Assembly (NCBI GenBank): GCA_031425095.1
Contig: JANPIS010000028.1
Span: forward strand, 1-26,286
Origin: JANNXQ01 sp031425095
GTDB lineage: Bacteria; Verrucomicrobiota; Verrucomicrobiia; Chthoniobacterales; Chthoniobacteraceae
Reading direction: 5' to 3'
Length of the DNA stretch: 26,286 nucleotides
The notes below the pieces were generated by a model. The model was not told the DNA's origin. It worked only from the letters and a program-made list of their open reading frames with translations, and searched no databases. The position numbers and the translations under genes are program-made. Each line of letters opens with the position of its first letter. Position 1 is the stretch's first letter. This document shows positions 1-8,345 of this stretch, one piece after another.

Positions 1-10
1 TTAAGGAGTA

Positions 11-26
11 GGGGCGCCCTCGCCCC
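11..26. terminator. GC hairpin downstream of the Gfo/Idh gene
   Basis: GGGGCG, a four-base CCCT loop and CGCCCC form a perfect 6-bp stem a few bases beyond the stop of the minus-strand oxidoreductase gene. There is no T-tract on the minus strand, so it may be a weak terminator, an mRNA 3' end protector or part of a GC-rich repeat cut by the window edge. Confidence 0.4.
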
Positions 27-31
27 CTGGG

Positions 32-1132
32 TCAATCGTGCGGCGCCTTGCTCGCCACCGTCTTCGGCTTCCGCACCGGCGGGCGCTTGATCTCCTGCCC
101 CTTGCCGGGGCGCTGGTCCTTCCGCAATGGCGTCACCTTTACCGACTTCCCCGTGCGCGCCGATTCGTAAATCGCATTGACGATGCGCACGTCCGCCAGC
201 CCTTCCTCACCGGACGGCTCAGGTTCGCGTCCATCGCGAATGCATTGCGAAAAGTACATCAGCTCGCCCGCGAATTGATCGCCGGCCTTGAAAGTCTTCT
301 TCTTCGTTTTGTCGCCGCTCTTCAGTTCCCATTCGAGCGCTCCCACATACTCGTAGGCTGGCTCCATGTGTAGCGCGCCTTTCGTCCCCACGAGGTCCAG
401 TCGATCCATGTCCGCCGATCCGAAGCTGCAGGTGAAGGTAGCCAGCCGGTCGTCAGGGAAGCGCAGGATCGCACTCGCCATCTCCTCCACTTCCGCGAAA
501 CGCCGGTCGCCTTTCGCCGCTGCCGTGGCGGCCAGCACTTCGGTGGGTTCCGCTTGGAAAAGATAGCGCGCCGCGTTGAGGCAATAGATGCCGATGTCGT
601 AGAGCGTCCCGCCGCCCGTCTCGCTGCACACGCGGATGTTTTTTGCCCGCACCTGCATGGCAAAGAGCGAATGGAAGTAACGCAACTCGCCGAGCTTGCC
701 ACGCTTCGCGAGTTCGATGGCTCGGAGATGCGCGTCGGTAAAGTGAAGTCGATACCCGATCATGAGCCGCACTTCGTTTTTCCGGCACACGTCGCTCATC
801 GCGCGGCAATCCTTCTCCGTCGTCGCCATGGGCTTTTCACAAAGCACATGTACCCCGGCGCGCGCGGCGCGTTCGGTGAATTCGCGGTGCATCGTATTCG
901 GCAGCGCGATGAAGACCGCTTCGATCTCCTCCTGTGCCAGTGCTTCCTCAAAGCGATCGTAGTCATGTGCCGGCGCCTGGTATTTCCGGGAAAGCGCTCG
1001 CGCCTTGCGGGGCTCGCCGGTGATGAGTGCAGCGAGCTGGCAGTTCTTCGCATGTTGGAAGGCTGGCAGGACCGCGACCTGCGCGATGTGGCCCAGACCG
1101 ACGACCGCGTAACGCACTTTGTCTTTCTTCAT
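32..1132 (-). CDS. Gfo/Idh/MocA family oxidoreductase, GFOR-like
   Basis: This 366-aa protein should be a cytoplasmic NAD(P)-dependent oxidoreductase acting on a sugar, sugar acid or cyclitol. The N-terminus carries the dinucleotide-binding loop VGLGHIA (residues 11-17), in which the third glycine is alanine. The family catalytic lysine is in CEKP near residue 100. The stretch DIGIYCLNAARYLF resembles glucose-fructose oxidoreductase more than the inositol dehydrogenase branch, which usually has a histidine there. No Tat signal is visible, unlike the periplasmic Zymomonas enzyme. The last ~30 residues are a basic, proline-rich tail outside the normal fold. The ATG at 1132 is the natural start, though no clear Shine-Dalgarno precedes it. 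It lies 16 nt downstream of a small unknown gene on the same strand. The substrate cannot be told from sequence. Confidence 0.93.
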   Translation of the reverse strand: MKKDKVRYAVVGLGHIAQVAVLPAFQHAKNCQLAALITGEPRKARALSRKYQAPAHDYDRFEEALAQEEIEAVFIALPNTMHREFTERAARAGVHVLCEKPMATTEKDCRAMSDVCRKNEVRLMIGYRLHFTDAHLRAIELAKRGKLGELRYFHSLFAMQVRAKNIRVCSETGGGTLYDIGIYCLNAARYLFQAEPTEVLAATAAAKGDRRFAEVEEMASAILRFPDDRLATFTCSFGSADMDRLDLVGTKGALHMEPAYEYVGALEWELKSGDKTKKKTFKAGDQFAGELMYFSQCIRDGREPEPSGEEGLADVRIVNAIYESARTGKSVKVTPLRKDQRPGKGQEIKRPPVRKPKTVASKAPHD

Positions 1133-1148
1133 AGTTAGGATGCTGAGA

Positions 1149-1373
1149 TCAGGTTTGTGGCGAAGGGATCGGTCCGGACCATTCCGCCTCGATCAGCGAG
1201 GCGATCTCCGCCGTCTCCCCGCTGCCGCAGCGATGGATGAAAAAGACCTGCTCGGGCGCGGGATGGCCGGGATCGTTCCAGACCTCGACGATATCCTCAT
1301 TGCCCTCATGTCGGAGCCAGTAATAACCCGGCTCTCTCGGCGGCTGCGTGCTGTATGGCGGAGTGGTTTTCAC
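1149..1373 (-). CDS. Small hypothetical protein (about 74 aa)
   Basis: The convincing part begins at a GTG (1373) or a TTG six bases upstream (1379). It reads as a compact soluble protein with REPGYYWLRHEG, VEVWNDPGHPAPEQVFF and EAEWSGPIPSP. The pattern of 'PG-YW-R' followed by 'V-EV' and a terminal 'W-GPI-P' is reminiscent of small phage or accessory proteins describing a quantity passed by a host gene, but I cannot name a family. The open frame continues upstream to 1505 with a low-complexity arginine-rich segment that overlaps the preceding gene and is probably not translated. It sits 16 nt before the oxidoreductase, so the two are likely cotranscribed. Confidence 0.6.
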   Translation of the reverse strand: MKTTPPYSTQPPREPGYYWLRHEGNEDIVEVWNDPGHPAPEQVFFIHRCGSGETAEIASLIEAEWSGPIPSPQT

Positions 1374-1440
1374 GGTCAATCTTCGAGCCCGCCGGCGGCG
1401 GTGGTTGTATCCGTGCGCGCTGATGAATCCAACTCCAACG

Positions 1441-1629
1441 CTACTCGCGGCGGCGAAGGATGTGAAAACCGCGTTCGTCCTCATAGCCACGCGGAGCGCG
1501 GGCAATGCCGCGCCAAAGTAAAAGGCCGGCTAGTGCAAGAAGAGCGAGGATGACGACAAGCGCACCCATGCCCTCAAATCGGTTCGGGCCATTTGGGTGC
1601 GCGTATCGACTCACGCGCGGTGATTTCAT
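1441..1629 (-). CDS. Small single-pass membrane protein
   Basis: A 62-aa protein with one hydrophobic segment (GALVVILALLALAGLLLW, residues 22-39) and a short charged C-terminus ending in HILRRRE. The ATG at 1629 overlaps the TGA of the upstream gene as ATGA, a usual sign of translational coupling, and this decides the start. An internal ATG (1569) immediately before the membrane segment would give 42 aa and is the alternative. The function is unknown. Its place inside a run of minus-strand genes suggests cotranscription with the 209-aa unknown. Confidence 0.55.
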   Translation of the reverse strand: MKSPRVSRYAHPNGPNRFEGMGALVVILALLALAGLLLWRGIARAPRGYEDERGFHILRRRE

Positions 1630-2255
1630 TCCTCGAAATGCACCTGGAGGAGCGAGTCAATGCAGCACCGCTCCTCTCCCGAGAGACGCAACGCCTCACC
1701 CAGCGACGCCAGCACCCCCCGCATCTGTACATGCTGGTGACTTTGTTCCCGCACGCGCCGTTCGTGCTGTGCCTTCTCATCGTCGTCGAGCAGATCGAGC
1801 GGAGTATTCACGGCTTCACCGATGCGGCGGGTGAGCTGCCAGGCTCGGAAGAGATAGTAGCGTTGATCCGCCGTGAGCGCGGGCCACAACGATGCTGCGG
1901 CGGTCGTGAACTCGCGTTGCTCGGCGGGCTCGTCGCGCACTTCCCATTCGACCGCACCCTCCCCATCGCCACAAACCGGCAGGACGAAGACCTCCGCCTC
2001 CAAGGTCTCGCGCTCCTCGTCCGTCAGCCGGCCATAACCTTCGCAAGCGCGGAAGTGCCAAACGAGATCCGCAAACAGCCCCTGCACAAACGCGACGAAT
2101 CCCTCGTAACGAATCTGCGCGTCGGGCGAGAGCCCCGGCGGCCGCGCCTCGAGCACTTCCAGGAGATTGCGTCGGGCCTGCCACGTCGCCTCCAGTAACA
2201 TCCATTCGCTCCCGTCCAGCTTCCGCCGGATGCCGACAACAGTAGGATAGTCCAC
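1626..2255 (-). CDS. Hypothetical protein, 209 aa
   Basis: A soluble, acidic, mostly helical protein that I do not recognise. It is rich in Trp, Tyr and charged residues (for example LVWHFRACEGYGRL and LTADQRYYLFRAWQLTRRIG) with no signal peptide or membrane segment. The start is a GTG at 2255, preceded by the Shine-Dalgarno-like AAGGGAG on the minus strand. It begins 10 nt after the stop of the small gene upstream and its stop overlaps the start of the 62-aa membrane protein, so it sits in the middle of a likely operon. No catalytic motif is visible. Confidence 0.75.
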   Translation of the reverse strand: MDYPTVVGIRRKLDGSEWMLLEATWQARRNLLEVLEARPPGLSPDAQIRYEGFVAFVQGLFADLVWHFRACEGYGRLTDEERETLEAEVFVLPVCGDGEGAVEWEVRDEPAEQREFTTAAASLWPALTADQRYYLFRAWQLTRRIGEAVNTPLDLLDDDEKAQHERRVREQSHQHVQMRGVLASLGEALRLSGEERCCIDSLLQVHFEE

Positions 2256-2265
2256 CTTACTCCCT

Positions 2266-2487
2266 TCACGCTACGGACAGCCGCGGCTCGTGGGCGGCGC
2301 GGTTCACCGGCTCGCGATGGATCGGCTGCCAGCGCCAGGGTTGCACTTCCTGCCCGCGAGTCCACCAGCGATGGCCGGTCCACGCGCCAGTCTCGACAGA
2401 CCCATTTTCGAGAAAAAGGCGCACGATCACAGACGGCGGCGGCAGCGACGCTGTAGGGTCGTAAAGCATTTGAGGGTTTGCACTCAT
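2266..2487 (-). CDS. Small hypothetical protein, DUF551-like pattern
   Basis: The 73-aa product from the ATG at 2487 has the pattern PSVIVRLFLENGSVETGAW, then GHRWW, then WRWQPI. This resembles the small DUF551-type proteins of phages and enterobacteria ('V-V-dG-i--a-w---W----WmplP'), but the match is by eye and loose. The open frame extends upstream to 2655, but that part is arginine-rich and looks like non-coding read-through. It is the first gene of the minus-strand run and faces the divergent permease gene across 260 nt. Confidence 0.5.
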   Translation of the reverse strand: MSANPQMLYDPTASLPPPSVIVRLFLENGSVETGAWTGHRWWTRGQEVQPWRWQPIHREPVNRAAHEPRLSVA

Positions 2488-2747
2488 GACTTGAATTCGC
2501 ATTCGCAGTGGTGGTCGCGCGCATCTTTCCTCATGCGAAGGAAACCCTGCCAGCGCCGGATAAGACGTTCCCGGCGGGAGAGCACGAATGTGAGGAAGGC
2601 GGCGGCGTGGTGAGCGTCGCGAGCACACTTTACTCGGGCGCCGCCTCACCTTCACGCTCCCGCCGGCGGCGCGCTAAGGATCTGGCTACTTTTCGGGCAT
2701 CCAAACGGGCCGGCGCGACGATTTCCTCGCGAGCCCATCGCCCGAAC
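2488..2747. promoter_or_regulatory. Divergent intergenic region
   Basis: These 260 nt separate the minus-strand run from the plus-strand permease gene and should hold promoters for both. I see no -35/-10 pair that I would defend. Frames are open here but have arginine- and serine-rich composition typical of GC-rich non-coding DNA. Confidence 0.35.
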
Positions 2748-5183
2748 ATGCACCCCCCGAAAAGCAAGACCACCGCGGCGGATGCGCTCGGCGGCATCTG
2801 GACCGTCTCGCTGACGGCGTTCATCGTCGCCACGCTTTATTTCGGCCGCGAGCTGCTCATCCCGCTGGCGCTCGCGGCGCTGCTCACCTTTTTGCTTTCA
2901 CCGCTGGTCACGCGCATTGAGCGCTGGATTGGCCGCATCGCGGCGGTGCTGGTGGTCGTGGCGCTGATTTTCACCGGCATCGGCGCGGCGGGGTGGATGC
3001 TCAGCCGGCAGCTCGTCGATCTGGCGACGAAGCTGCCAGAGTACAAGGGGAATATCATTACCAAGATTCACGCCTTCCGGACGCCGAAAGGCGGCGCGTT
3101 CACAAAGCTCACGGAGACTGTCGAGGAACTGAAGAAGGAGCTGCCGGGCGGGTCCGCGCCGGCTGCACCCACCATCACCCAGGAGCCTGGCAAGCCGGAG
3201 ACTGCGGTCTCTTCGCCACCGCATCCGCCGCCAGCGGCGGTGCAGGTGCAGAGGGTCGAGACCTCCGATGCCACTCCCTTCGAGCTGGTACAGCTCATCC
3301 TCGCGCCGCTGCTCGGGCCGCTGGGCATGGCGGCGCTGGTCGTGGTGCTGGTAATCTTTATGCTGCTCCAGCGCGAAGATTTGTGCAGCCGGCTCATCCG
3401 GCTCATCGGCCAGGGCCGGATCAGCGCCACCACCCGCGCGATGGACGACGCGGGCCAGCGCGTCGCGCGCTATCTCCTCATGCAGCTCGTTGTCAATGTG
3501 ACCTACGGCATCCCGGTGGCGGTGGGGCTCTATTTCATCGGCGTGCCCAATGCGATCTTGTGGGGCGCCTTCGCCACCGTCCTGCGTTTCATTCCGTATG
3601 TGGGACCGTGGATCGCGGCGACCTTTCCCATCGTCCTGTCGCTCGCGGTCTCGGAGAGCTGGTGGACGCCGCTGCTCACGATCGGCCTCTTCGTCGTGCT
3701 CGAACTGCTGAGCAATAACGTCATGGAACCGTGGCTCTACGGCAAGCACACCGGCGTCGCCCCGCTCGCGCTCATCGTCGCGGCGGTCTTCTGGACGTGG
3801 CTCTGGGGGCCGGTGGGCCTCGTGCTCGCGACGCCGCTCACCGTCTGTCTCGTGGTCATGGGGCGGCATGTGCCGCGCCTGTCTTTTCTCAACGTCATGC
3901 TCAGCGATGAGGAAGCGCTCACGCCCGCGGAAGATTGCTACCATCGCCTGCTCACGCCCGGCGACCGCGACGAGCTTGAGTTGGTCGAGTCCTATTTGAA
4001 GTCGAACTCGCTGACTGCGCTCTATGACTCCGTGTTTATCCCTGTGCTCACTGCTGCGGAGACGGATGCCCGCACGGAGTCGCTCGACCAGGAACAACTC
4101 CACCAGGTGGAGCAGAGCATGCGCGACATCGTCGAAGACCTCGGCACGCGCCCGACGGTGCCCTCGCAAGCGGCGGTCGAGAAAGCCGAGGCCGCGGCTG
4201 ACCAGACGCCGCCGCCGCCATCGGCCGTCGTGCCGGACTGCCGCGTCTGCTGCCTGCCCGTCCGCGCGGATCGTGACGAACTCGCCGGCGCGATGCTCGT
4301 CCAGCTCGCACGCCAGCAAGGCTTCGGCGCGCAGAACGCCTCGGCCAAACTGGTCACGGGCGAGTTGCTCGCATGGGTGGAAAAGGCGGAGGTGGATGTC
4401 ATCTGCATCTCGGTCGTGGCCCCTTCCACCGTCATCCAGGCCCGCTATCTCTGCCTGAAATTGCGCACCCTATTGCCGAAGCAGAAAATCGTCATCGGCC
4501 TCTGGGGCGCGACCGAAGGACTGACTGAGGCGACCAGCCGCCTGCGCGATTCGGGTGCCGATGAAGTAGTCGCCACGCTCGCCCACGCGCTCGTGCAGAT
4601 CGCGAAGCTCGCCCCGCCGCTGACCGAAGAAATGACATCCGCGCCAATCCCCGCGGACGAGGAGGAGCGCCTCGCCGCGCTGGCCGAGCTGCACCTGCTC
4701 GACACCGAGGCCGAGCCCGTCTTCGACCGCATCACGGCGAAACTCGCGCGTGTCTTCGAGATGCCCATCGCGCTGATCTCGCTCATCGATCGCGACCGGC
4801 AGTTTTTCAAATCGCAGACCGGCCTGCCCGAGGCCCTCGCCAAGACGCGGCAAACTGCGCGCAACATTTCCGTCTGCGGACACGTCGTCGCGAAGAATCA
4901 GGTGATGGTCATCGAAGACCTCTCGCGCGACCGCCGCTTTGCGAATAACCCGCTGCTCAAGGAACATGGCATTCGTTTCTACGCCGGCGTCCCACTCGTC
5001 GCGCCGAATGGCCAGCCCATCGGCTCGCTCTGCCTCATGGACCTGAAGCCCCGCCAGCTTACCGCTCGCGAAAAGCGCCTGCTCCAGGAATACGCGAACG
5101 AAGTGATGGAGGAGATCGCCAAACGCGCGCCGGCATCGCGCGGAGGCGCCGCACCCGCCGCCGCACCCGACGCTCCGGCTTAG
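2748..5183 (+). CDS. AI-2E/PerM family permease fused to B12-binding-like and GAF domains
   Basis: An 811-aa protein from the ATG at 2748 (MHPPKSKT). The open frame runs further upstream, but that part has no coding character. Residues ~15-375 are an AI-2E/PerM-type transporter: membrane segments at the start, a loop with a Pro-rich insert, then the conserved NAILWGAFATVLRFIPYVGP and WLWGPVGLVLATPLTVCLVV blocks. A cytoplasmic helical region ends near residue 470. Residues ~497-620 (VCCLPVRADRDELAGAMLVQ to the DEVVATLAHALV end) look like the B12-binding Rossmann fold, but the usual DxHxxG ligand motif reads DRDELA, so the lower cobalamin ligand is absent. Residues ~637-790 are a clear GAF domain (ISLIDRDRQFFKSQTGL, SVCGHVV, GVPLVAPNGQPIGSLCLMD). 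This suggests a permease gated or reported on by an intracellular sensor. The substrate is unknown. It lies 11 nt before the DUF421 gene. Confidence 0.9.
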   Translation: MHPPKSKTTAADALGGIWTVSLTAFIVATLYFGRELLIPLALAALLTFLLSPLVTRIERWIGRIAAVLVVVALIFTGIGAAGWMLSRQLVDLATKLPEYKGNIITKIHAFRTPKGGAFTKLTETVEELKKELPGGSAPAAPTITQEPGKPETAVSSPPHPPPAAVQVQRVETSDATPFELVQLILAPLLGPLGMAALVVVLVIFMLLQREDLCSRLIRLIGQGRISATTRAMDDAGQRVARYLLMQLVVNVTYGIPVAVGLYFIGVPNAILWGAFATVLRFIPYVGPWIAATFPIVLSLAVSESWWTPLLTIGLFVVLELLSNNVMEPWLYGKHTGVAPLALIVAAVFWTWLWGPVGLVLATPLTVCLVVMGRHVPRLSFLNVMLSDEEALTPAEDCYHRLLTPGDRDELELVESYLKSNSLTALYDSVFIPVLTAAETDARTESLDQEQLHQVEQSMRDIVEDLGTRPTVPSQAAVEKAEAAADQTPPPPSAVVPDCRVCCLPVRADRDELAGAMLVQLARQQGFGAQNASAKLVTGELLAWVEKAEVDVICISVVAPSTVIQARYLCLKLRTLLPKQKIVIGLWGATEGLTEATSRLRDSGADEVVATLAHALVQIAKLAPPLTEEMTSAPIPADEEERLAALAELHLLDTEAEPVFDRITAKLARVFEMPIALISLIDRDRQFFKSQTGLPEALAKTRQTARNISVCGHVVAKNQVMVIEDLSRDRRFANNPLLKEHGIRFYAGVPLVAPNGQPIGSLCLMDLKPRQLTAREKRLLQEYANEVMEEIAKRAPASRGGAAPAAAPDAPA

Positions 5184-5194
5184 ACCACTGCTCC

Positions 5195-5734
5195 ATGCAC
5201 CTCGCCCTTCTCGACATCGACTGGCACTCCGCCTTCGTCCCCACGGTCTCCATCGCCGAGGTCATCCTGCGCGGGACGCTCATGTATCTGGGCATCTTCA
5301 CGATTCTGCGCTTCGTGCTCAAACGCGAAGCTGGCACCGTCGGCATGAGCGACCTGCTGATGATGGTCCTGCTCGCCGACGCCGCGCAAAACGCCATGGC
5401 CAGCGAATACCAATCGGTGCCGGAAGGCATCATCCTCGTCTCGACCATCATTTTCTGGAACTTCGCGCTCGACTGGCTCGGCTACCGTTTCCCGTTCTTC
5501 CACCGCTTCGTGCATCCGCCGGCAATCGAGCTCGTGAAAGACGGGCGAATGCTCCGGCGCAACATGCAAAAAGAAATGATTACCGCGGACGAACTGCTGA
5601 GCCAGGCACGCGAGCAGGGAGTGGAAAAGATCGAGCTGATTAAGACTGCGCATCTGGAAGGCGATGGCAGGATCAGCGTGATCCCGCGCGACGAGAAATT
5701 CGGCGGCGCGGGGCCGAAGAAGGAGACGATTTAG
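5195..5734 (+). CDS. DUF421 (YetF-like) membrane protein
   Basis: A 179-aa protein of the DUF421/YetF family. The N-terminal third holds about three membrane segments (ILRGTLMYLGIFTILRFVLK, LLMMVLLADAAQNAMA, GIILVSTIIFWNFALDWLGY). The C-terminal cytoplasmic domain has the family features ELVKDGRMLRRNMQKEMIT and ADELLSQAREQGV followed by the short strand region ISVIPRD. The ATG at 5195 lies 11 nt after the permease stop, so cotranscription is likely. Function in this family is poorly defined; homologues are associated with envelope stress and spore membranes. The stop TAG at 5732-5734 overlaps the stop TAA of the convergent gene. Confidence 0.9.
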   Translation: MHLALLDIDWHSAFVPTVSIAEVILRGTLMYLGIFTILRFVLKREAGTVGMSDLLMMVLLADAAQNAMASEYQSVPEGIILVSTIIFWNFALDWLGYRFPFFHRFVHPPAIELVKDGRMLRRNMQKEMITADELLSQAREQGVEKIELIKTAHLEGDGRISVIPRDEKFGGAGPKKETI

Positions 5735-6690
5735 CCGGGCGGCGGAATGCTGGCGGGCGTGGAGGCGGCAGCGATGGCGGCGGAAGACACTCCCAATCTC
5801 GCCCGAAGCAGATCATCTACGAGCACCGCGCGGCTGTTGGGCACGATGCCGGAACCGAACCTTCGCGCATAACCTTTGGTGAACTCCGCGCCGAAGAAGA
5901 GGATGCACGCCGAGTAATAGATCCACGCAAGCACGATGACCACTGAGCCCGCCGCGCCGAAGCTGGAAGCAATGCTGCTGGTGCCGAGATAGTAGCCGAT
6001 CACGAACTTGCCGAGCGTGAAGAGGAAGGCCGTGCCGACCCCGCCGATCCACACGTCGCGCCAGCCAATGAGCACATTGGGCAGCAACTTAAAGATCATC
6101 GCGAAGAGCCCGCTGACCACCGCGAAGGTGATGAGAACATCCCACGCCTGCCACGCTGCGGGCGGAAGATGGAATTGCCCGCTCATGTATTTGCTCAATG
6201 CCGCGAGCAGCGCGCTGAGGATGAGCGAGACGAGCAGCAGAAAGCCGATCGCCAGCACGATCGAGAAGGAGAAGAAGCGATCGCGCAGGAGGGTGAGAAA
6301 GGGACGCCCCGGCTTCACGACCACGCCCCAGATTGAATTCAGCGCGTCCTTGAGCTCGGCGAAGACCGTCGATGCGCCAAAGAGCAGCACCGCTACGCTG
6401 ATGACCGTGGCCACCGCTCCGGTCGCTTTCTGCGCGGCGCTCGATTGCACCGCCGACTGAATCGCTTCGCCCGCGCGCGACCCCGCCACGAGGGCGATTT
6501 GATGCGCCAATTGCCCGCGGGCCGCTTCCTCTCCAAAGACCAACCCGGCCATCGAGATCACGATGACGAGCAGCGGCGCCAGCGAGAAGATCGCGTAATA
6601 CGCCAGCGACGAACTGAGCCGCATCGCGCCGTCATCCACCCAATCGGAAGCGGCTTCTTTCAACAACGGGAGCAAATAACGCGGATGCAT
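5731..6690 (-). CDS. YihY/BrkB family inner membrane protein
   Basis: A 319-aa integral membrane protein with about six transmembrane segments. It shows the family pattern RLSSSLAYYAIFSLAPLLVI near the N-terminus, FGASTVFAELKDALNSIWGV in the middle, and LPNVLIGWRDVWIGGVGTAF plus YYSACILFFGAEFTKGYARR towards the end. I place the start at the ATG at 6690 (MHPRYLLPL), which has GGGATAAGT just upstream, rather than at 6789. Despite older names (ribonuclease BN, virulence factor BrkB) this is a membrane protein of unsettled transport role. It is divergent from the FAD/Rieske gene and convergent with DUF421, sharing overlapping stop codons. Confidence 0.93.
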   Translation of the reverse strand: MHPRYLLPLLKEAASDWVDDGAMRLSSSLAYYAIFSLAPLLVIVISMAGLVFGEEAARGQLAHQIALVAGSRAGEAIQSAVQSSAAQKATGAVATVISVAVLLFGASTVFAELKDALNSIWGVVVKPGRPFLTLLRDRFFSFSIVLAIGFLLLVSLILSALLAALSKYMSGQFHLPPAAWQAWDVLITFAVVSGLFAMIFKLLPNVLIGWRDVWIGGVGTAFLFTLGKFVIGYYLGTSSIASSFGAAGSVVIVLAWIYYSACILFFGAEFTKGYARRFGSGIVPNSRAVLVDDLLRARLGVSSAAIAAASTPASIPPPG

Positions 6691-6717
6691 ACTTATCCCA
6701 TCGCATCCGACTGCCTT

Positions 6718-6740
6718 TTGCGGGGAAAAACTCCTCGCAA
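6718..6740. promoter_or_regulatory. Near-perfect palindrome between divergent genes
   Basis: TTGCGGGGA and TCCTCGCAA flank a five-base AAAAC centre, and the arms pair at eight of nine positions with the ninth a G:T. It lies between the divergent starts of the YihY gene (6690) and the FAD/Rieske gene (6843), 27 nt upstream of the former. Position and symmetry fit an operator for a dimeric regulator, but no regulator family is identified. Confidence 0.4.
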
Positions 6741-6842
6741 TGAGAAGGCGAAGGCGCGGAAGCTGCCGACGGCGTTTCACTTCTTCCAAGCGAGCCCGTT
6801 TTCTCCAAGTCCACCTTCCGCGTCCGCCGCGATGCTTGAACT

Positions 6843-8345
6843 ATGGACACCACACCCATCTGGCTGGCGGAGGCCGGCCCCACATACCCCGCGCTCCAAG
6901 GCTGTCTCGAGACCGAAGTGCTCATCATCGGCGGCGGCATCACCGGCGTAACGGCGGCCTATCTCCTCAAGCAAGCGGGCCGCAAAGTCGTGCTGCTCGA
7001 ACGCGGGGCCATCGGTGAAGGCGAGAGCGGACACACGACGGCGCACCTTACAAAGGTCACCGACCTGCGGCTCTCGCAGATCGTACGCGATTTTGGCCGT
7101 GACCATGCGCAGGCCGCGTGGGATGCCGGGCAGTATGCCGTCGAGCAAATCGGGGTGCGCGTGCGCGAGGAACGCATCGACTGCGCATTTCGGCGCGTCC
7201 CTGGCTATCTCTTTGCCGCGCTCGGCGAAGATGCCACCAAGGCTGCGGACGATCTGCATCGTGAGGCGCACCTCGCCGCGGAACTCGGCTTCGATGCGGA
7301 CTTCGTGGATTGCGCCCCGGTCGTCGGACGCCCCGCCGTGCGTTATGCGAATCAGGCGGAGTTCCATCCCATCCGCTACGTGCGGGCACTCGCTGCGCGC
7401 ATCACTGGCGAGGGTAGCCATGTCTTCGAGCGGTCCGAGGCCGGGGAGTTTTCCGATGCACCGCGCCGCGTGACCGTGAATGGCCACACCGTGCGCTACG
7501 AGCACTGTGTCATTGCCACCCACGTCCCACTCCAAGCCCGCAGCGCAACGCTGCCGGCAATGCTTTTGCAGACCAAGCTCGCCGCTTACTCCACCTACGC
7601 CGTCGGTGGTCCGGTGCCGCGACGGAAGTATCCGCGCGCACTCTTTTGGGACACTGCAGACCCCTATCATTATGTGCGCATCCAGGAGGGGGAGCAGGAC
7701 GATTACGTGATCGTCGGCGGTGGCGATCACAAGACCGGCCAGGGCGAGCCGGAGGAAATCTACGAGCGGCTGCGGCGTACGGCGCGGAGCTTTGTGCCCG
7801 AGGCGGCCTTCGATCGGCGCTGGTCGGGACAGGTCATCGAGACGCCGGATGGGCTGCCTTACATCGGGGAGACCAATGCGGGCGAATTTATCGCCACCGG
7901 CTTCTCCGGCAATGGCATGACCTTCGGCACGCTGGCCGCGCAGATGGCGCACGATTGGGTGCAGGGTCAGGCAAACCCATGGCGCGCGCTCTTCGATCCG
8001 CACCGCAAGAAGCTCTCCGGTGCTTGGGACTATCTCGTGGAAAACAAAGACTTCCCCTATTACCTCGCAAAACGCCTCCTAACCGCCGCCGATACTGCGA
8101 CCCTCGACGAGGTTCCGTGCGGCGAGGGTCGCATCGTGCGCGTCAAAGGAAGCAAAGCCGCCGCCTATCGCCGTGACGATGGCACATTGTCAGTCTGTTC
8201 CGCCGTGTGCCCACATCTTGGCTGCATCGTCGAATGGAATGCTGCGGAGAAAACGTGGGACTGCCCCTGCCACGGCTCACGCTTCCAAGCCACGGGCGAA
8301 GTCATCGCCGGACCCGCGGAGGAGCCGCTGCAAAGGACTTCCTGA
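6843..8345 (+). CDS. FAD-dependent oxidoreductase with C-terminal Rieske [2Fe-2S] domain
   Basis: A 500-aa two-domain protein. Residues ~25-400 form a DAO/glycine-oxidase type flavoprotein: EVLIIGGGITGVTAAYLL binds FAD, GESGHTTAHLTKVTDLRLSQ follows, and ETPDGLPYIGE with FIATGFSGNGMTFGTLAAQM closes the fold. Residues ~425-497 form a Rieske domain with ligands C456, H458, C474 and H477 (CPHLGC and CPCHGS), including the two disulfide cysteines C461 and C476. The protein is probably cytoplasmic, since no signal is visible. Homologues often sit in stress clusters with CsbD-, DUF421- and DUF1328-type genes, and the substrate is not established. The C-terminus PLQRTS is short and unusual. The next frame reads KGLPDAAAVIPDEER, so a late frameshift is possible. 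The start is the ATG at 6843. Confidence 0.94.
   Translation: MDTTPIWLAEAGPTYPALQGCLETEVLIIGGGITGVTAAYLLKQAGRKVVLLERGAIGEGESGHTTAHLTKVTDLRLSQIVRDFGRDHAQAAWDAGQYAVEQIGVRVREERIDCAFRRVPGYLFAALGEDATKAADDLHREAHLAAELGFDADFVDCAPVVGRPAVRYANQAEFHPIRYVRALAARITGEGSHVFERSEAGEFSDAPRRVTVNGHTVRYEHCVIATHVPLQARSATLPAMLLQTKLAAYSTYAVGGPVPRRKYPRALFWDTADPYHYVRIQEGEQDDYVIVGGGDHKTGQGEPEEIYERLRRTARSFVPEAAFDRRWSGQVIETPDGLPYIGETNAGEFIATGFSGNGMTFGTLAAQMAHDWVQGQANPWRALFDPHRKKLSGAWDYLVENKDFPYYLAKRLLTAADTATLDEVPCGEGRIVRVKGSKAAAYRRDDGTLSVCSAVCPHLGCIVEWNAAEKTWDCPCHGSRFQATGEVIAGPAEEPLQRTS

Noticed and set aside
2898..4319. 473-aa minus-strand frame opposite the permease
   Set aside because: It is His/Arg/Glu-rich with no domain, and the plus strand encodes recognisable conserved domains throughout.
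6777..8003. 408-aa minus-strand frame opposite the FAD/Rieske gene
   Set aside because: No recognisable motif; the plus-strand gene has intact FAD and Rieske motifs.
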